64,000 nucleotides of DNA, taken from assembly GCF_900115435.1 (NCBI RefSeq), contig NZ_FOWK01000001.1:248001-312000 (forward strand), read 5' to 3'. A program made the translations under genes and the position numbers. Shown in pieces: positions 24,087-31,932 of this stretch. Each line of letters starts with the position of its first letter. Positions within the stretch are counted from its first letter, which is position 1. The notes under the pieces are model-generated. The model was given only the letters and a program-made list of their open reading frames with translations, had not been told where the DNA came from and did not search any database. The stretch comes from Prevotella sp. tf2-5. GTDB taxonomy: Bacteria > Bacteroidota > Bacteroidia > Bacteroidales > Bacteroidaceae.

Positions 24087-24926
24087 TTACATATATCGTT
24101 TCATTCCTTCGCCACCAACTCCTGCATATAACTCTAACAGGCTCTTTGCGGGGCTTGATTGAATTTTGGGAATAAGGACTTCTTCTACTTGAAAGAAACC
24201 TACTTCAGCTTTCATGCGTATCTCTATTTTCAAAGGACGCTCATGCCCCTGTTCAATTTTTACCTTTTCAATAGAGTTTGCAGAATACTTGTGAATATCG
24301 CCTTCTGCCGGTTTTGAATGAATCTCCAAAGGAATACGAGCACGTCCTTTTGTCATATCACAACCATCAGCAATCAAGATAAGACCAGCCTCAATAGAAT
24401 GGATAGGATGCGTAGCCATGTGTCCGATAATGCCTTCCATAGCAATAGAGCGTATCACCGTTCTTCGTATAATATTCTTATCTTCAGGCATCAGTTGCGT
24501 TAATGTGTCATTGATGATTGAATAACTGATTATGCTGGAATAAAGCTCATGATCTTTGCGACTGATGGTCATTCCACTATCATGAAGGAGAGAGGCAAGC
24601 ATTACAGCACAGACACTATCTGCATATGTGCCGGACTTTTCCTTTTCTAGACTTGTCTCCACACTTGCTTCGTGAAGCAAAAAGAGCATTTTTAAAGCAT
24701 TGCGGCATACAATCTTCATGTGTACAGGTCCGTGATCATTCAACCCCAACCGACCTATTGATACTATGTTGGCATAATTTTGTATAGCATCTATTTCCTG
24801 ATTATTCTGAAGATGATTCCATAGTCTTAAAGGCAGGTCATCGCCAAATGTCTGGTCATCCACTATCTTTGTGACCAAATCAGTTATCTTCTCTTCGACT
24901 TGTATTTCTTTTGGTGATTTTGATTC
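24087..24926 (-). CDS. HD-domain phosphohydrolase-like protein
   Basis: HD-superfamily features are visible: LGLNDHGPVHMKI with a metal-ligand histidine, ASLLHDSGM with the HD pair, and later HMATHPIHSIEAG and IADGCDM with further conserved H and D residues. Members hydrolyse phosphate esters, often nucleotides. I start at the ATG at 24926 (MESKSPKEI); an ATG at 24953 would overlap the DUF2490 stop by 17 bases and is also possible. It sits between a DUF2490 protein and a phosphate permease, which suggests phosphate salvage or signalling, but the substrate is unknown. Confidence 0.7.
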   Translation of the reverse strand, partial: ESKSPKEIQVEEKITDLVTKIVDDQTFGDDLPLRLWNHLQNNQEIDAIQNYANIVSIGRLGLNDHGPVHMKIVCRNALKMLFLLHEASVETSLEKEKSGTYADSVCAVMLASLLHDSGMTISRKDHELYSSIISYSIINDTLTQLMPEDKNIIRRTVIRSIAMEGIIGHMATHPIHSIEAGLILIADGCDMTKGRARIPLEIHSKPAEGDIHKYSANSIEKVKIEQGHERPLKIEIRMKAEVGFFQVEEVLIPKIQSSPAKSLLELYAGVGGEGMKRYM

Positions 24927-24936
24927 CATAGTATGA

Positions 24937-25665
24937 CTAAATATGATACACATATCCCGATGTTAACACGTGAAGAGCTTTATCTAAGCCACCAGCCGAC
25001 CTTTTCAGGTCAAGTAAATACCCCATATTGATGGCATGATGAGCGTTGATCTTATATGACGTTCCAGCGGCTATGCGCATCTCATCTATTTGAAATTGTT
25101 TACCTAGATTATTGAACATCTCAACCGATGCAAAGGGACTCCAGCCATTCATTCTACTATTGGTCATCTCTGCCTTAAACCGATTACGCAGATGATGTTC
25201 ATTGCTTGCATTCTCGTTGCCCCTCTGCATTGTATGTGTATACTGATATCGCTCGCGCAAAGATAGTTTAAGCCAATTAAACACCTTACATCCTGGTGTT
25301 ATGTCGAACATAAGGCGATGGCGGGGAACCATTTCATTTACGCCATCTATCGTATGGTTCTTTAAGTGAAATTCATAACTTCCTCCCAATTTAAGGAGTT
25401 TGGATATTTTATACGTACAATCTATGCCTAACTGCCAACGGTCAACACTACCAACATTGTTCTTCGTGCGGATTTCGGTGTTCACTCCAAGGCTCCAACT
25501 GTCGTTTACATTCTTTTCCGTGCCAATAGTAGTCCACATACCGAAATCATTGGTAGTTTGAGCCTTAGATAATCCGATGAAAATAAATGTGAGAAACAAC
25601 ACTAGGATGACAAATCTCACCCAATTAAAGATTCTCTGAATTTTTTCTGCTTTTTCTTTATCCAT
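24937..25665 (-). CDS. DUF2490 outer-membrane beta-barrel-like protein
   Basis: I start at the ATG at 25665 (MDKEKAEKIQ); the frame extends five codons upstream to a TTG. An N-terminal hydrophobic stretch (about residues 17-34) is followed by a mature part beginning QTTNDFGMWTTIG, the usual opening of DUF2490 proteins. The rest alternates polar and hydrophobic residues as in a beta barrel and ends in a hydrophobic C-terminal strand. It may be a porin-like channel. Being first in the unit with the Pit-type permease makes a phosphate-related role plausible. A -7 box lies 34 bases upstream. Confidence 0.75.
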   Translation of the reverse strand: MDKEKAEKIQRIFNWVRFVILVLFLTFIFIGLSKAQTTNDFGMWTTIGTEKNVNDSWSLGVNTEIRTKNNVGSVDRWQLGIDCTYKISKLLKLGGSYEFHLKNHTIDGVNEMVPRHRLMFDITPGCKVFNWLKLSLRERYQYTHTMQRGNENASNEHHLRNRFKAEMTNSRMNGWSPFASVEMFNNLGKQFQIDEMRIAAGTSYKINAHHAINMGYLLDLKRSAGGLDKALHVLTSGYVYHI

Positions 25666-25699
25666 AAATGATTTAGCCAACCGTTAGTGATTGACATTG

Positions 25700-25707
25700 C
25701 AAAGATA
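25700..25707 (-). promoter_or_regulatory. -7 box of the DUF2490-HD-Pit operon
   Basis: TATCTTTG on the minus strand, divergent from the Na/Pi promoter. One TTGTAACA half-site of the Pho-box type lies about 12-19 bases upstream. Confidence 0.6.
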
Positions 25708-25765
25708 AACTGAACATGTTACAAAAACATTTCATTCGTGTGATAGATAGGTTACATTACCGTTT

Positions 25766-25813
25766 GTAACAGGATTGTAACATGGACGTAACAACAGCGT
25801 AATAAGATTGTAA
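25766..25813 (+). promoter_or_regulatory. Candidate Pho box: five direct repeats at exact 11-bp spacing
   Basis: GTAA recurs at 25766, 25777, 25788, 25799 and 25810. Units read TTGTAACA, TTGTAACA, ACGTAACA, GCGTAATA and TTGTAATA. Eleven-base direct repeats are the binding pattern of PhoB-type regulators. The last unit runs straight into the -7 box of the Na/Pi transporter. Confidence 0.65.
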
Positions 25814-25821
25814 TATCTTTG
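25814..25821 (+). promoter_or_regulatory. -7 box of the Na/Pi cotransporter gene
   Basis: TATCTTTG, 27 bases before the ATG, overlapping the last Pho-box unit. Confidence 0.65.
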
Positions 25822-25848
25822 CAGCAAAATTTATAGGATAAAATACAA

Positions 25849-27558
25849 ATGGAATTGATTATTAACATTTTCTCGCTTGTGGGGTCGCTGGCATTGTTCC
25901 TCTTTGGAATGAAGACAATGTCGGAGGGTCTGGAGAAGTTTGCAGGCGATCGCCTGCGCAGTATTTTGGCTGCGATGACAAAGAATCGTGTGATGGGTGT
26001 TCTAACAGGTATTCTTATTACGGCACTCATCCAGTCATCGAGTGCCACAACCGTGATGGTTGTAAGTTTTGTGAATGCAGGGTTGATGACGCTTGCGCAG
26101 TCTATTGGCGTCATCATGGGTGCAAACATCGGAACAACAGTTACAGCATGGATTATATCAGCTGTTGGCTTTAAGGTGAACATCGCTGCCTTTGCTATCC
26201 CCTTGTTGGCTATCGGTATGCCATTGATATTCAGTGGCAAGGGTAACCGCAAGAGCATTGGCGAATTCATCTTCGGCTTCTCGTTCCTCTTTATGGGATT
26301 ATCGTTTCTGCAAGAGGCTGCCACAGCGATGAATATCGGTGATATGGTGGCGGGGATGCTGGCTCACGTGCCTCAGGATTCGTTCTTCACCATCATCCTC
26401 TTTATTATTGTGGGTGCATTGGTCACGATGATTGTTCAGGCGTCAGCTGCCACAATGGCCATTACGCTGATGCTCTTCGGCATGAACATCCCTGGTTTTG
26501 GCTTCGAACAAGCAGCTGCGCTGGCTATGGGACAGAATATTGGTACCACCATCACTGCGTTTATGGCTTCGCTGACTGCCAATACACAAGCGCGCCGTGC
26601 AGCTCTGGCCCACATGTTCTTCAATGTGTTTGGTGTCGTGGCGTTCCTCATCGTGTTCTATCCCGCTTGTGATGCCGTTAGTTGGGTAGTAGAGAACTTA
26701 ATGGGTGGTGGCAACGATCTCTTTAAGCTATCAGCCTTCCACACCGCCTTCAACATCATCAACACGCTGTTGCTCATTGGTTTTGTGAAGCAGATAGAGA
26801 TGTTTGTATGTCGTGTGCTGCCAATGAAGGCACAAGACGAGGACTATCGCCTGCGTTTCATCAGTGGCGGTCTGCTCTCTACAGCCGAACTCAGCATTAT
26901 GGAGGCACAGAAGGAGATTCGCAGTTTCGCTGAGCGTTGTCAGCGCATGGCAGGTTTCGTGCCCACGCTTCTGGAAACGAAAGACGAGATGGAGTTTAAT
27001 AAACTCTTTGCCCGTATTGAGAAATACGAGAACATCACCGACTCGATGGAGATGGAGATTGCCAGCTATCTGAACAAGGTGAGTGAAGGTCGCTTGTCGG
27101 ATGCGTCGAAAACTCAGATACAAAAGATGCTTCGCCAGATATCTGAGTTAGAGTCCATCGGTGACTCGGTTTATAACCTGGGGCGTACCCTGAATCGCCA
27201 TCGCATGCACTGTCAGGAGGACTTTACTGCCGAGCAGATGCAGCACATGATGACGATGCTGCAACTGGTAGGTGCTGCCCTCAGCGAGATGCTGAAACGC
27301 ATTGACCAACCCACTACCAAGAATGGTGTGAAGACCTCGCTTAACATCGAGCATGAAATCAATAACTATCGTACACAACTGAAGAACCAGAACCTGCACG
27401 ATGTAAATGCTGGACTCTACGACTATCAGTTGGGTGTGTTCTATGTCGATTTCATCTCAGAGTGTGAGAAACTTGGCGACTATGTAATGAATGTTGTGCA
27501 GGCAGGTAAGGGCTTGAACAATGACTTTGGCGACGGTCCTATCAACGGACAGGGCTAA
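25849..27558 (+). CDS. Na+/phosphate cotransporter (NptA type) with PhoU-like domain
   Basis: The 569-residue protein has the paired NptA signatures: QSSSATT at residues 62-68 and the second QASAATM near residue 197, each followed by a GANIGTT or GQNIGTT loop. Eight or nine membrane segments fill residues 1-310. Residues about 340-560 are a helical PhoU-like domain. It imports or exports phosphate with sodium. It is divergent from the Pit-type operon and preceded by the Pho-box repeats. Its stop overlaps the phoR stop by four bases tail to tail, so transcription from both sides must meet there. Confidence 0.92.
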   Translation: MELIINIFSLVGSLALFLFGMKTMSEGLEKFAGDRLRSILAAMTKNRVMGVLTGILITALIQSSSATTVMVVSFVNAGLMTLAQSIGVIMGANIGTTVTAWIISAVGFKVNIAAFAIPLLAIGMPLIFSGKGNRKSIGEFIFGFSFLFMGLSFLQEAATAMNIGDMVAGMLAHVPQDSFFTIILFIIVGALVTMIVQASAATMAITLMLFGMNIPGFGFEQAAALAMGQNIGTTITAFMASLTANTQARRAALAHMFFNVFGVVAFLIVFYPACDAVSWVVENLMGGGNDLFKLSAFHTAFNIINTLLLIGFVKQIEMFVCRVLPMKAQDEDYRLRFISGGLLSTAELSIMEAQKEIRSFAERCQRMAGFVPTLLETKDEMEFNKLFARIEKYENITDSMEMEIASYLNKVSEGRLSDASKTQIQKMLRQISELESIGDSVYNLGRTLNRHRMHCQEDFTAEQMQHMMTMLQLVGAALSEMLKRIDQPTTKNGVKTSLNIEHEINNYRTQLKNQNLHDVNAGLYDYQLGVFYVDFISECEKLGDYVMNVVQAGKGLNNDFGDGPINGQG

Positions 27559-29000
27559 AACCTTGCGAGTGTGAACCTGATGGTAAGCCCGCCACCAGGC
27601 GTAGAAAGTGCAATTGCTTGTCCACCATGGGCGGCAACTGCATTTTTCACGATGGCAAGCCCTAGACCTGTGCCACCAAGTTTGCGCGAGCGCCCTTTGT
27701 CTACACGGTAGAAACGTTCAAACAGGTGCTCACGGTGCTGCGCCTCTACGCCTTGGCCATTGTCGCTTACATTAAATTCGTAGAAGTGGCGTCCTTCTAT
27801 TTCAATCTCTTGGCAGGCGATGATTAACCGTGTGGCCCCGTAGGCATAGGAAATAGTATTGTCTATCAGATTTCGGAAAATGCTGTATAGCAGGCTCGAA
27901 TCACCCTGTACTTCTATATTCTGTGGTAATTGGAGTTTTAGTTCGATACCTTTCTCTTGTAATTGCAAGTCTGTGTCATCTATCACATTTGTGATAATCT
28001 GCAAGACATCAACTTGACGATACTCATGCTGAGCATTAGATGAACTATCATCAATCTCGTCTAGTTTAGTAAGCACACTCATATCCAGCAGAAGCTTGTT
28101 CATGCGTTCACTTTGAGCATAACAGCGTTCCAGAAAATGTTGTTTCTTATCATTTGGCATATCGGGATTGTCGATGATGCTCTCTAAATAACCATGAATG
28201 CTGGCAGCAGGTGTTTTCAGCTCATGAGCGGCATTCTGGGTAAGCTGACGTTTGATACGCACTTTTTCTTCTTCCGAATGACGTAGTTTCCAATACAACA
28301 TGATGATAGTGTGGCTGATATCACCCAATTCGTCATCTGGCAGCCGACGCTCCAATTCGTGGTCAAGTTCCTCACCTTCCTCGGCTTTCACGGCAAATTC
28401 ACGTAAGTAACCAATGTGTCGGCTGATACGGTGAGTGATATAGTAGAGCACGATGCCCAGCAACAGGGTGAGAACGCCTGAAAAATAAATGAAAGTATAG
28501 TCTGCCTGCAATGATCGGGTCAGCTCTGCAGAATAGGGTACGGCAGCACGAACAATCATATCGCCGAAACGAGTTGCAGAATAGAAGTAGGTCTCGTGAG
28601 TAGACTGTGACATACGTTTGATATCGTAGCCACTGCCCTCTCGCAAAGCCTGTTGTATCTCCGTTCTCTGTAGATGGTTCCCCAATGCTTCCACATCAGT
28701 ATCATAGCTATCAAGGATGACCCGTCCTTCCTTGTCTATCACAGACACTCGAAGTCCCTCCATCTGATGATGTATAACATAATCGCGAAATAGCCGGCTA
28801 CAGCTAATACTATCCTTGCCTACCGTCTGCACCATCTCATAGTTGTACATCTGCAGTCGTGAATGAAGAATATCAATTTTATACTCCTTTTCACGCTTAT
28901 ACTGATATACGCTAAAGCATATAGCAAAGAGCAGAAACACACCACCGATGCTTAGCAGTAAATTACGTTGAAAGGATTTACTTTTCAAAGCAGTAGCCAT
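27555..29000 (-). CDS. phoR: PhoR-like sensor histidine kinase
   Basis: I start at the ATG at 29000 (MATALKSKSF), overlapping phoB by 23 bases. The 481-residue protein has two membrane helices (about 15-30 and 169-187) flanking an extracytoplasmic sensor of about 140 residues. A linker, the phospho-accepting H259 (AAHELKTP) and a kinase domain with RNLIDNTISYA, DNGQGV and GTGLGL follow. Together with the PhoB-like regulator and phosphate transporters beside it, the likely signal is phosphate limitation, though similar kinases sense other things. Confidence 0.82.
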   Translation of the reverse strand: MATALKSKSFQRNLLLSIGGVFLLFAICFSVYQYKREKEYKIDILHSRLQMYNYEMVQTVGKDSISCSRLFRDYVIHHQMEGLRVSVIDKEGRVILDSYDTDVEALGNHLQRTEIQQALREGSGYDIKRMSQSTHETYFYSATRFGDMIVRAAVPYSAELTRSLQADYTFIYFSGVLTLLLGIVLYYITHRISRHIGYLREFAVKAEEGEELDHELERRLPDDELGDISHTIIMLYWKLRHSEEEKVRIKRQLTQNAAHELKTPAASIHGYLESIIDNPDMPNDKKQHFLERCYAQSERMNKLLLDMSVLTKLDEIDDSSSNAQHEYRQVDVLQIITNVIDDTDLQLQEKGIELKLQLPQNIEVQGDSSLLYSIFRNLIDNTISYAYGATRLIIACQEIEIEGRHFYEFNVSDNGQGVEAQHREHLFERFYRVDKGRSRKLGGTGLGLAIVKNAVAAHGGQAIALSTPGGGLTIRFTLARF

Positions 29001-29661
29001 ATCCCACACGTGTTTTTATCTGTTTGCCATAATGGCCTATCTTCTTACGTAATCTGGTGATGTTCACGTCCACCGTGCGGTCAAGAACCAGCACATCCTG
29101 TGGCCAACAATACTTCAATAAGTCTTCCCGAGAAAACACCTTGTTAGGATGTTGGAGAAAGAAAGACAACAATTCAAATTCCAGTTTGGTGAATTCTAGT
29201 TCCTTTCCGTCGCATATTACAGTCTTGGCATTCAAATCAACCATAATTCCTTCGTAAGCAATCTTATTATCAACAGCAGTAGAAACCGTTTGCTGCAATT
29301 GAGTACGTCTGAGTACAGCCTTAACCCTAGCCTTCACTTCTTTCATACCCAATGGCTTGGCAATATAGTCGTCAGCACCGATATTCAATCCTTTTACCAA
29401 ATTGTCCTCACTGTCGAGTGCCGTAATGAAGATAATGGGAATCTGTGTCGTAGCGGGATCGTTCTTTAGTCTGCGCGCCATCTGGAACCCCGACATTTCT
29501 CCCATCATAACATCTAGCAGAATAAGCGAATAATCTTGTAGGGGTAGTTCCAGTGCCTCCTCTGCTGAATTGGCTGTAACCACCTCAAAACCTTCATTCT
29601 CGAGGTTATATTGCAGTATTTCACAGATATCCTGCTCATCATCTACAACAAGTATCTTCAT
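28978..29661 (-). CDS. phoB: PhoB-like response regulator
   Basis: I start at the ATG at 29661 (MKILVVDDEQD); the longer frame begins with a TTG. The 227-residue protein has a receiver domain with the acidic pair D7-D8, phospho-accepting D50 (LILLDVMMG) and the K of IAKPLG, then an OmpR/PhoB winged helix ending in RTRVGYGYCF. PhoB-type proteins bind 11-bp direct repeats, and such repeats stand before the Na/Pi gene 3.2 kb away. Two weak 11-bp repeats lie upstream of its own promoter and may mark autoregulation. Confidence 0.87.
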   Translation of the reverse strand: MKILVVDDEQDICEILQYNLENEGFEVVTANSAEEALELPLQDYSLILLDVMMGEMSGFQMARRLKNDPATTQIPIIFITALDSEDNLVKGLNIGADDYIAKPLGMKEVKARVKAVLRRTQLQQTVSTAVDNKIAYEGIMVDLNAKTVICDGKELEFTKLEFELLSFFLQHPNKVFSREDLLKYCWPQDVLVLDRTVDVNITRLRKKIGHYGKQIKTRVGYGYCFEK

Positions 29662-29683
29662 AATTCTTCTGAATTTCAAGGCG

Positions 29684-29691
29684 CAAAGTTA
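29684..29691 (-). promoter_or_regulatory. -7 box of phoBR
   Basis: TAACTTTG on the minus strand, 22 bases before phoB. Confidence 0.6.
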
Positions 29692-29832
29692 TATATTTTT
29701 TCCGAAAAATAGAAAGGATTTATATTACAATGTTATTAAATCTCAATATAGCAGGTGTGTCTTGCATGATAATTATTGTTTTACGTAAGTGTTCAGCCGC
29801 CTCTTCAAATTCGAGGGAATTCTGCAAAGTTG

Positions 29833-29886
29833 TGGGTGCAGGCTGGGTGCATCGTTCAAAATTGGGTGCAAATTGGGTGCAACTTT
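29833..29886 (+). repeat. Right integrase-arm-like repeats (four TGGGTGCA)
   Basis: TGGGTGCA occurs at 29833, 29844, 29863 and 29874, with spacings of 11, 19 and 11 bases. The 29 bases from 29858 are identical to 13263-13291 next to the integrase. No gene is seen between phoB and the tRNA, so these repeats explain the gap. Confidence 0.65.
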
Positions 29887-29907
29887 GAAATGTGAGGAAA
29901 AGAAAAA

Positions 29908-29932
29908 TCCTGTAAGTCATTGACCTACAGGA
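29908..29932. terminator. Bidirectional terminator next to tRNA-Asn
   Basis: TCCTGTA pairs with TACAGGA, and an inner GTC/GAC follows after one mismatch. T runs occur on both outer sides. On the minus strand it would end the tRNA-Asn transcript. Confidence 0.65.
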
Positions 29933-29942
29933 CTCTTTTTAA

Positions 29943-29966
29943 GGCGCTTCAGGATGGGCTTGAACC
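29943..29966 (+). repeat. Right att-like repeat within tRNA-Asn
   Basis: Identical to 13129-13152. It covers the T loop, the 3' T strand and the 3' acceptor of tRNA-Asn plus two bases, so integration here leaves the tRNA intact. Confidence 0.8.
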
Positions 29967-30018
29967 AACGACCCCCTGATTAACAGTCAGGTGCTCTAAC
30001 CAACTGAGCTACTGAAGC
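29945..30018 (-). tRNA. tRNA-Asn (anticodon GTT)
   Basis: The 74-base gene folds as a cloverleaf: acceptor GCTTCAG/CTGAAGC with discriminator G, D stem GCTC/GAGC, anticodon stem CCTGA/TCAGG around CTGTTAA, and T loop TTCAAGC. CCA is not encoded (CC then T follows). The T stem GTTGG/CCATC has one T-T mismatch, close to where the att repeat ends. A TACCTTTG box lies upstream. Confidence 0.97.
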
Positions 30019-30040
30019 AGGTTTTGCTTGTTTGCGGGTG

Positions 30041-30048
30041 CAAAGGTA
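30041..30048 (-). promoter_or_regulatory. -7 box of tRNA-Asn
   Basis: TACCTTTG on the minus strand, 22 bases before the tRNA 5' end. Confidence 0.55.
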
Positions 30049-30111
30049 ATACGTTTTTCTGAAATGCGCAAACTTTTTGAGGAAAAATTTCATGGGAAAG
30101 GTGTTTTTTTG

Positions 30112-30119
30112 TAACTTTG
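30112..30119 (+). promoter_or_regulatory. -7 box of the S41 protease gene
   Basis: TAACTTTG, 27 bases before the ATG. Confidence 0.6.
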
Positions 30120-30146
30120 CAAGCAAAATAGTTTATTTTATAGTTC

Positions 30147-31829
30147 ATGAAACTTAAAATTGTATCGCTTATCCTGCTGTCATGTCTGACAATGCAAGTA
30201 TCTGCACAGGATGTAAAGAATCATAATCTGGAGGTGGCAAAGAATCTGGAAATCTTCAATGCCATCTATAAGAATCTCGACTTGATGTATGTGGACACCT
30301 TGGATGCCAACACAGTGATTGGAACGGGTATCAACGCCATGCTGCGCTCGCTGGACCCCTATACTGAATATTATCCTGAGGAGAAACAGAAAGACCTAAA
30401 ACTGTTGATGACGGGTAAGTATGCTGGTATTGGTGCCCTGGTACGCTACCATCAGAAATTGAAGCGTGTCGTGATTGAAGAGCCTTATGCCGGGATGCCT
30501 GCCGCAGAGATAGGACTGAAAAAGGGAGATATCATCCTGCAGATTGACGATACGCTGATGACAGACAAGACAGTATCGTATGTCAGTGAGCATCTGCGTG
30601 GTGACGCGGGTACGACCTTTGTCCTGAAGATTCAACGTCCGTCAACAGGTAAGAAGATGACTTTCAAGATCACACGCCGCAGTATCAAGATGCCTGAGAT
30701 AACCTATTATGGCATGCGTCCGAATGGTATTGGATATATCAACCTGAACACATTTACGGGTGAGCCGTCGAAACCAATGCGCCGTGCCTTCCTGGATTTG
30801 AAGAAACGAGGTGCCACGAAACTGATTCTCGACCTGCGCGGGAATGGGGGCGGCTCTTTGGCAGAATGCGTGGATATCGCCAACATGTGGATTCCACAAG
30901 GGGTGACACTGGTAGAGACAAAAGGAAAGATCCGTCGTGCCAACTCTGAGTACAAGACACGTCTGGAACCTGTTGACACCTTGATGCCGCTCGTCATTCT
31001 CGTCAATAACGAGACCGCATCTGCCAGTGAGATCGTCAGCGGCTCTGTACAAGACCTGGACAGAGGAATAATTATAGGTACGCGCACATACGGAAAAGGA
31101 CTGGTTCAGATTCCCAATATAGAAGTACCCTATAACGGTAATCTCAAACTGACTACCTCAAAATATTTCATCCCCAGTGGACGCTGTATTCAGGCTATCA
31201 ACTACAAACACACGAGCGGAGGCTACAAAGAGCATGTCCCAGACTCCCTGACACGAGTGTTTTATACCAAAAAGGGACGTGAGGTTAGAGACGGGGGCGG
31301 TATCATGCCTGATATAGAGGTGAAGCCTGACACCATGGCAAATATTACCTTGTATCTGGACCGTATTGACTCCACAGAGACCGTGCTTGACTATGTGGTC
31401 GACTATATTGCCAAGCATCCGACAATAGCACCTGCCAAGGATTTCCATCTGACAGATGCGGACTATGCCGACTTCAAGCAGCGTGTAGTCAAGGCTGGGT
31501 TCACCTACGACCAAGTCAGCAAGAAACAATACGAGGAGCTGGTGAAAGTTGCCAAGTTCGAAGGCTATTATGACGATGCCCGTGCGGAGTTTGAGGCTTT
31601 AAAGGCAAAACTCGACCATCACGACATTGCCCGTGACCTCGACCTGCATAGGGAAGAGATTCAGCACATGATAGAACAGGACATCATCTCTGCCTACTAC
31701 TATCAGGAAGGACAAATGGAAGCTGCACTGCAACACGATAAGACGCTGAAAGAAGCAGAGCGGATCCTGAACACGCCAGGAGAGTATGAGCGAGTGCTTT
31801 CTCCATCCAAAAATGAAAATAATCAGTAA
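30147..31829 (+). CDS. S41-family C-terminal processing peptidase
   Basis: The 560-residue protein has a signal peptide (residues 1-20, ending VSAQ), an N-terminal helical domain and a PDZ domain (about 85-170, with GLKKGDIILQIDD). The S41 protease core shows LRGNGGGSL, the nucleophile region ASASEIVSG and the lysine region TYGKGLVQ, the Ser-Lys dyad of tail-specific proteases. A helical C-terminal extension of about 150 residues follows. It acts in the periplasm on exported proteins. It is the first core gene right of the tRNA and stands alone on its promoter. Confidence 0.92.
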   Translation: MKLKIVSLILLSCLTMQVSAQDVKNHNLEVAKNLEIFNAIYKNLDLMYVDTLDANTVIGTGINAMLRSLDPYTEYYPEEKQKDLKLLMTGKYAGIGALVRYHQKLKRVVIEEPYAGMPAAEIGLKKGDIILQIDDTLMTDKTVSYVSEHLRGDAGTTFVLKIQRPSTGKKMTFKITRRSIKMPEITYYGMRPNGIGYINLNTFTGEPSKPMRRAFLDLKKRGATKLILDLRGNGGGSLAECVDIANMWIPQGVTLVETKGKIRRANSEYKTRLEPVDTLMPLVILVNNETASASEIVSGSVQDLDRGIIIGTRTYGKGLVQIPNIEVPYNGNLKLTTSKYFIPSGRCIQAINYKHTSGGYKEHVPDSLTRVFYTKKGREVRDGGGIMPDIEVKPDTMANITLYLDRIDSTETVLDYVVDYIAKHPTIAPAKDFHLTDADYADFKQRVVKAGFTYDQVSKKQYEELVKVAKFEGYYDDARAEFEALKAKLDHHDIARDLDLHREEIQHMIEQDIISAYYYQEGQMEAALQHDKTLKEAERILNTPGEYERVLSPSKNENNQ

Positions 31830-31857
31830 AATACTTGCAGGATTGCGGAAAAATGCG

Positions 31858-31865
31858 TAATTTTG
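31858..31865 (+). promoter_or_regulatory. -7 box of rimP-nusA-infB
   Basis: TAATTTTG, 67 bases before rimP; the leader contains a strong hairpin. Confidence 0.6.
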
Positions 31866-31878
31866 CAACCGTTCAGCG

Positions 31879-31908
31879 GAATGAGGGGCTTGAAAAAGCC
31901 TCTCATTC
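31879..31908 (+). promoter_or_regulatory. 13-bp leader hairpin before rimP
   Basis: GAATGAGGGGCTT pairs with AAGCCTCTCATTC around a GAAA loop, with one G-T wobble. It begins 14 bases after the -7 box and ends 24 bases before rimP. The following sequence has only a weak T run. It could be an attenuator, a binding site for a product of the operon, or an mRNA-stabilising 5' stem. Confidence 0.6.
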
Positions 31909-31932
31909 TTGTTTAATAACCAAATAAGGTGT

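Larger units (their letters stand above)
13129..29966 (+). mobile_element. Putative integrative mobilizable island in tRNA-Asn
   Basis: The ends are the 24-bp tRNA-Asn repeats. Inside the left end lie two 11-bp repeats containing TGGGTGCA and then the integrase; inside the right end lie four copies of TGGGTGCA and a terminator. A 29-bp block (13263-13291 and 29858-29886) is identical at both ends. The interior holds AbiE, a replication module, a MobV relaxase and, to 29.7 kb, phosphate-uptake genes. The first 8.6 kb are clearly mobile DNA. Whether the phosphate block is cargo, or was enclosed by a second event, cannot be settled from one sequence. Confidence 0.55.
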
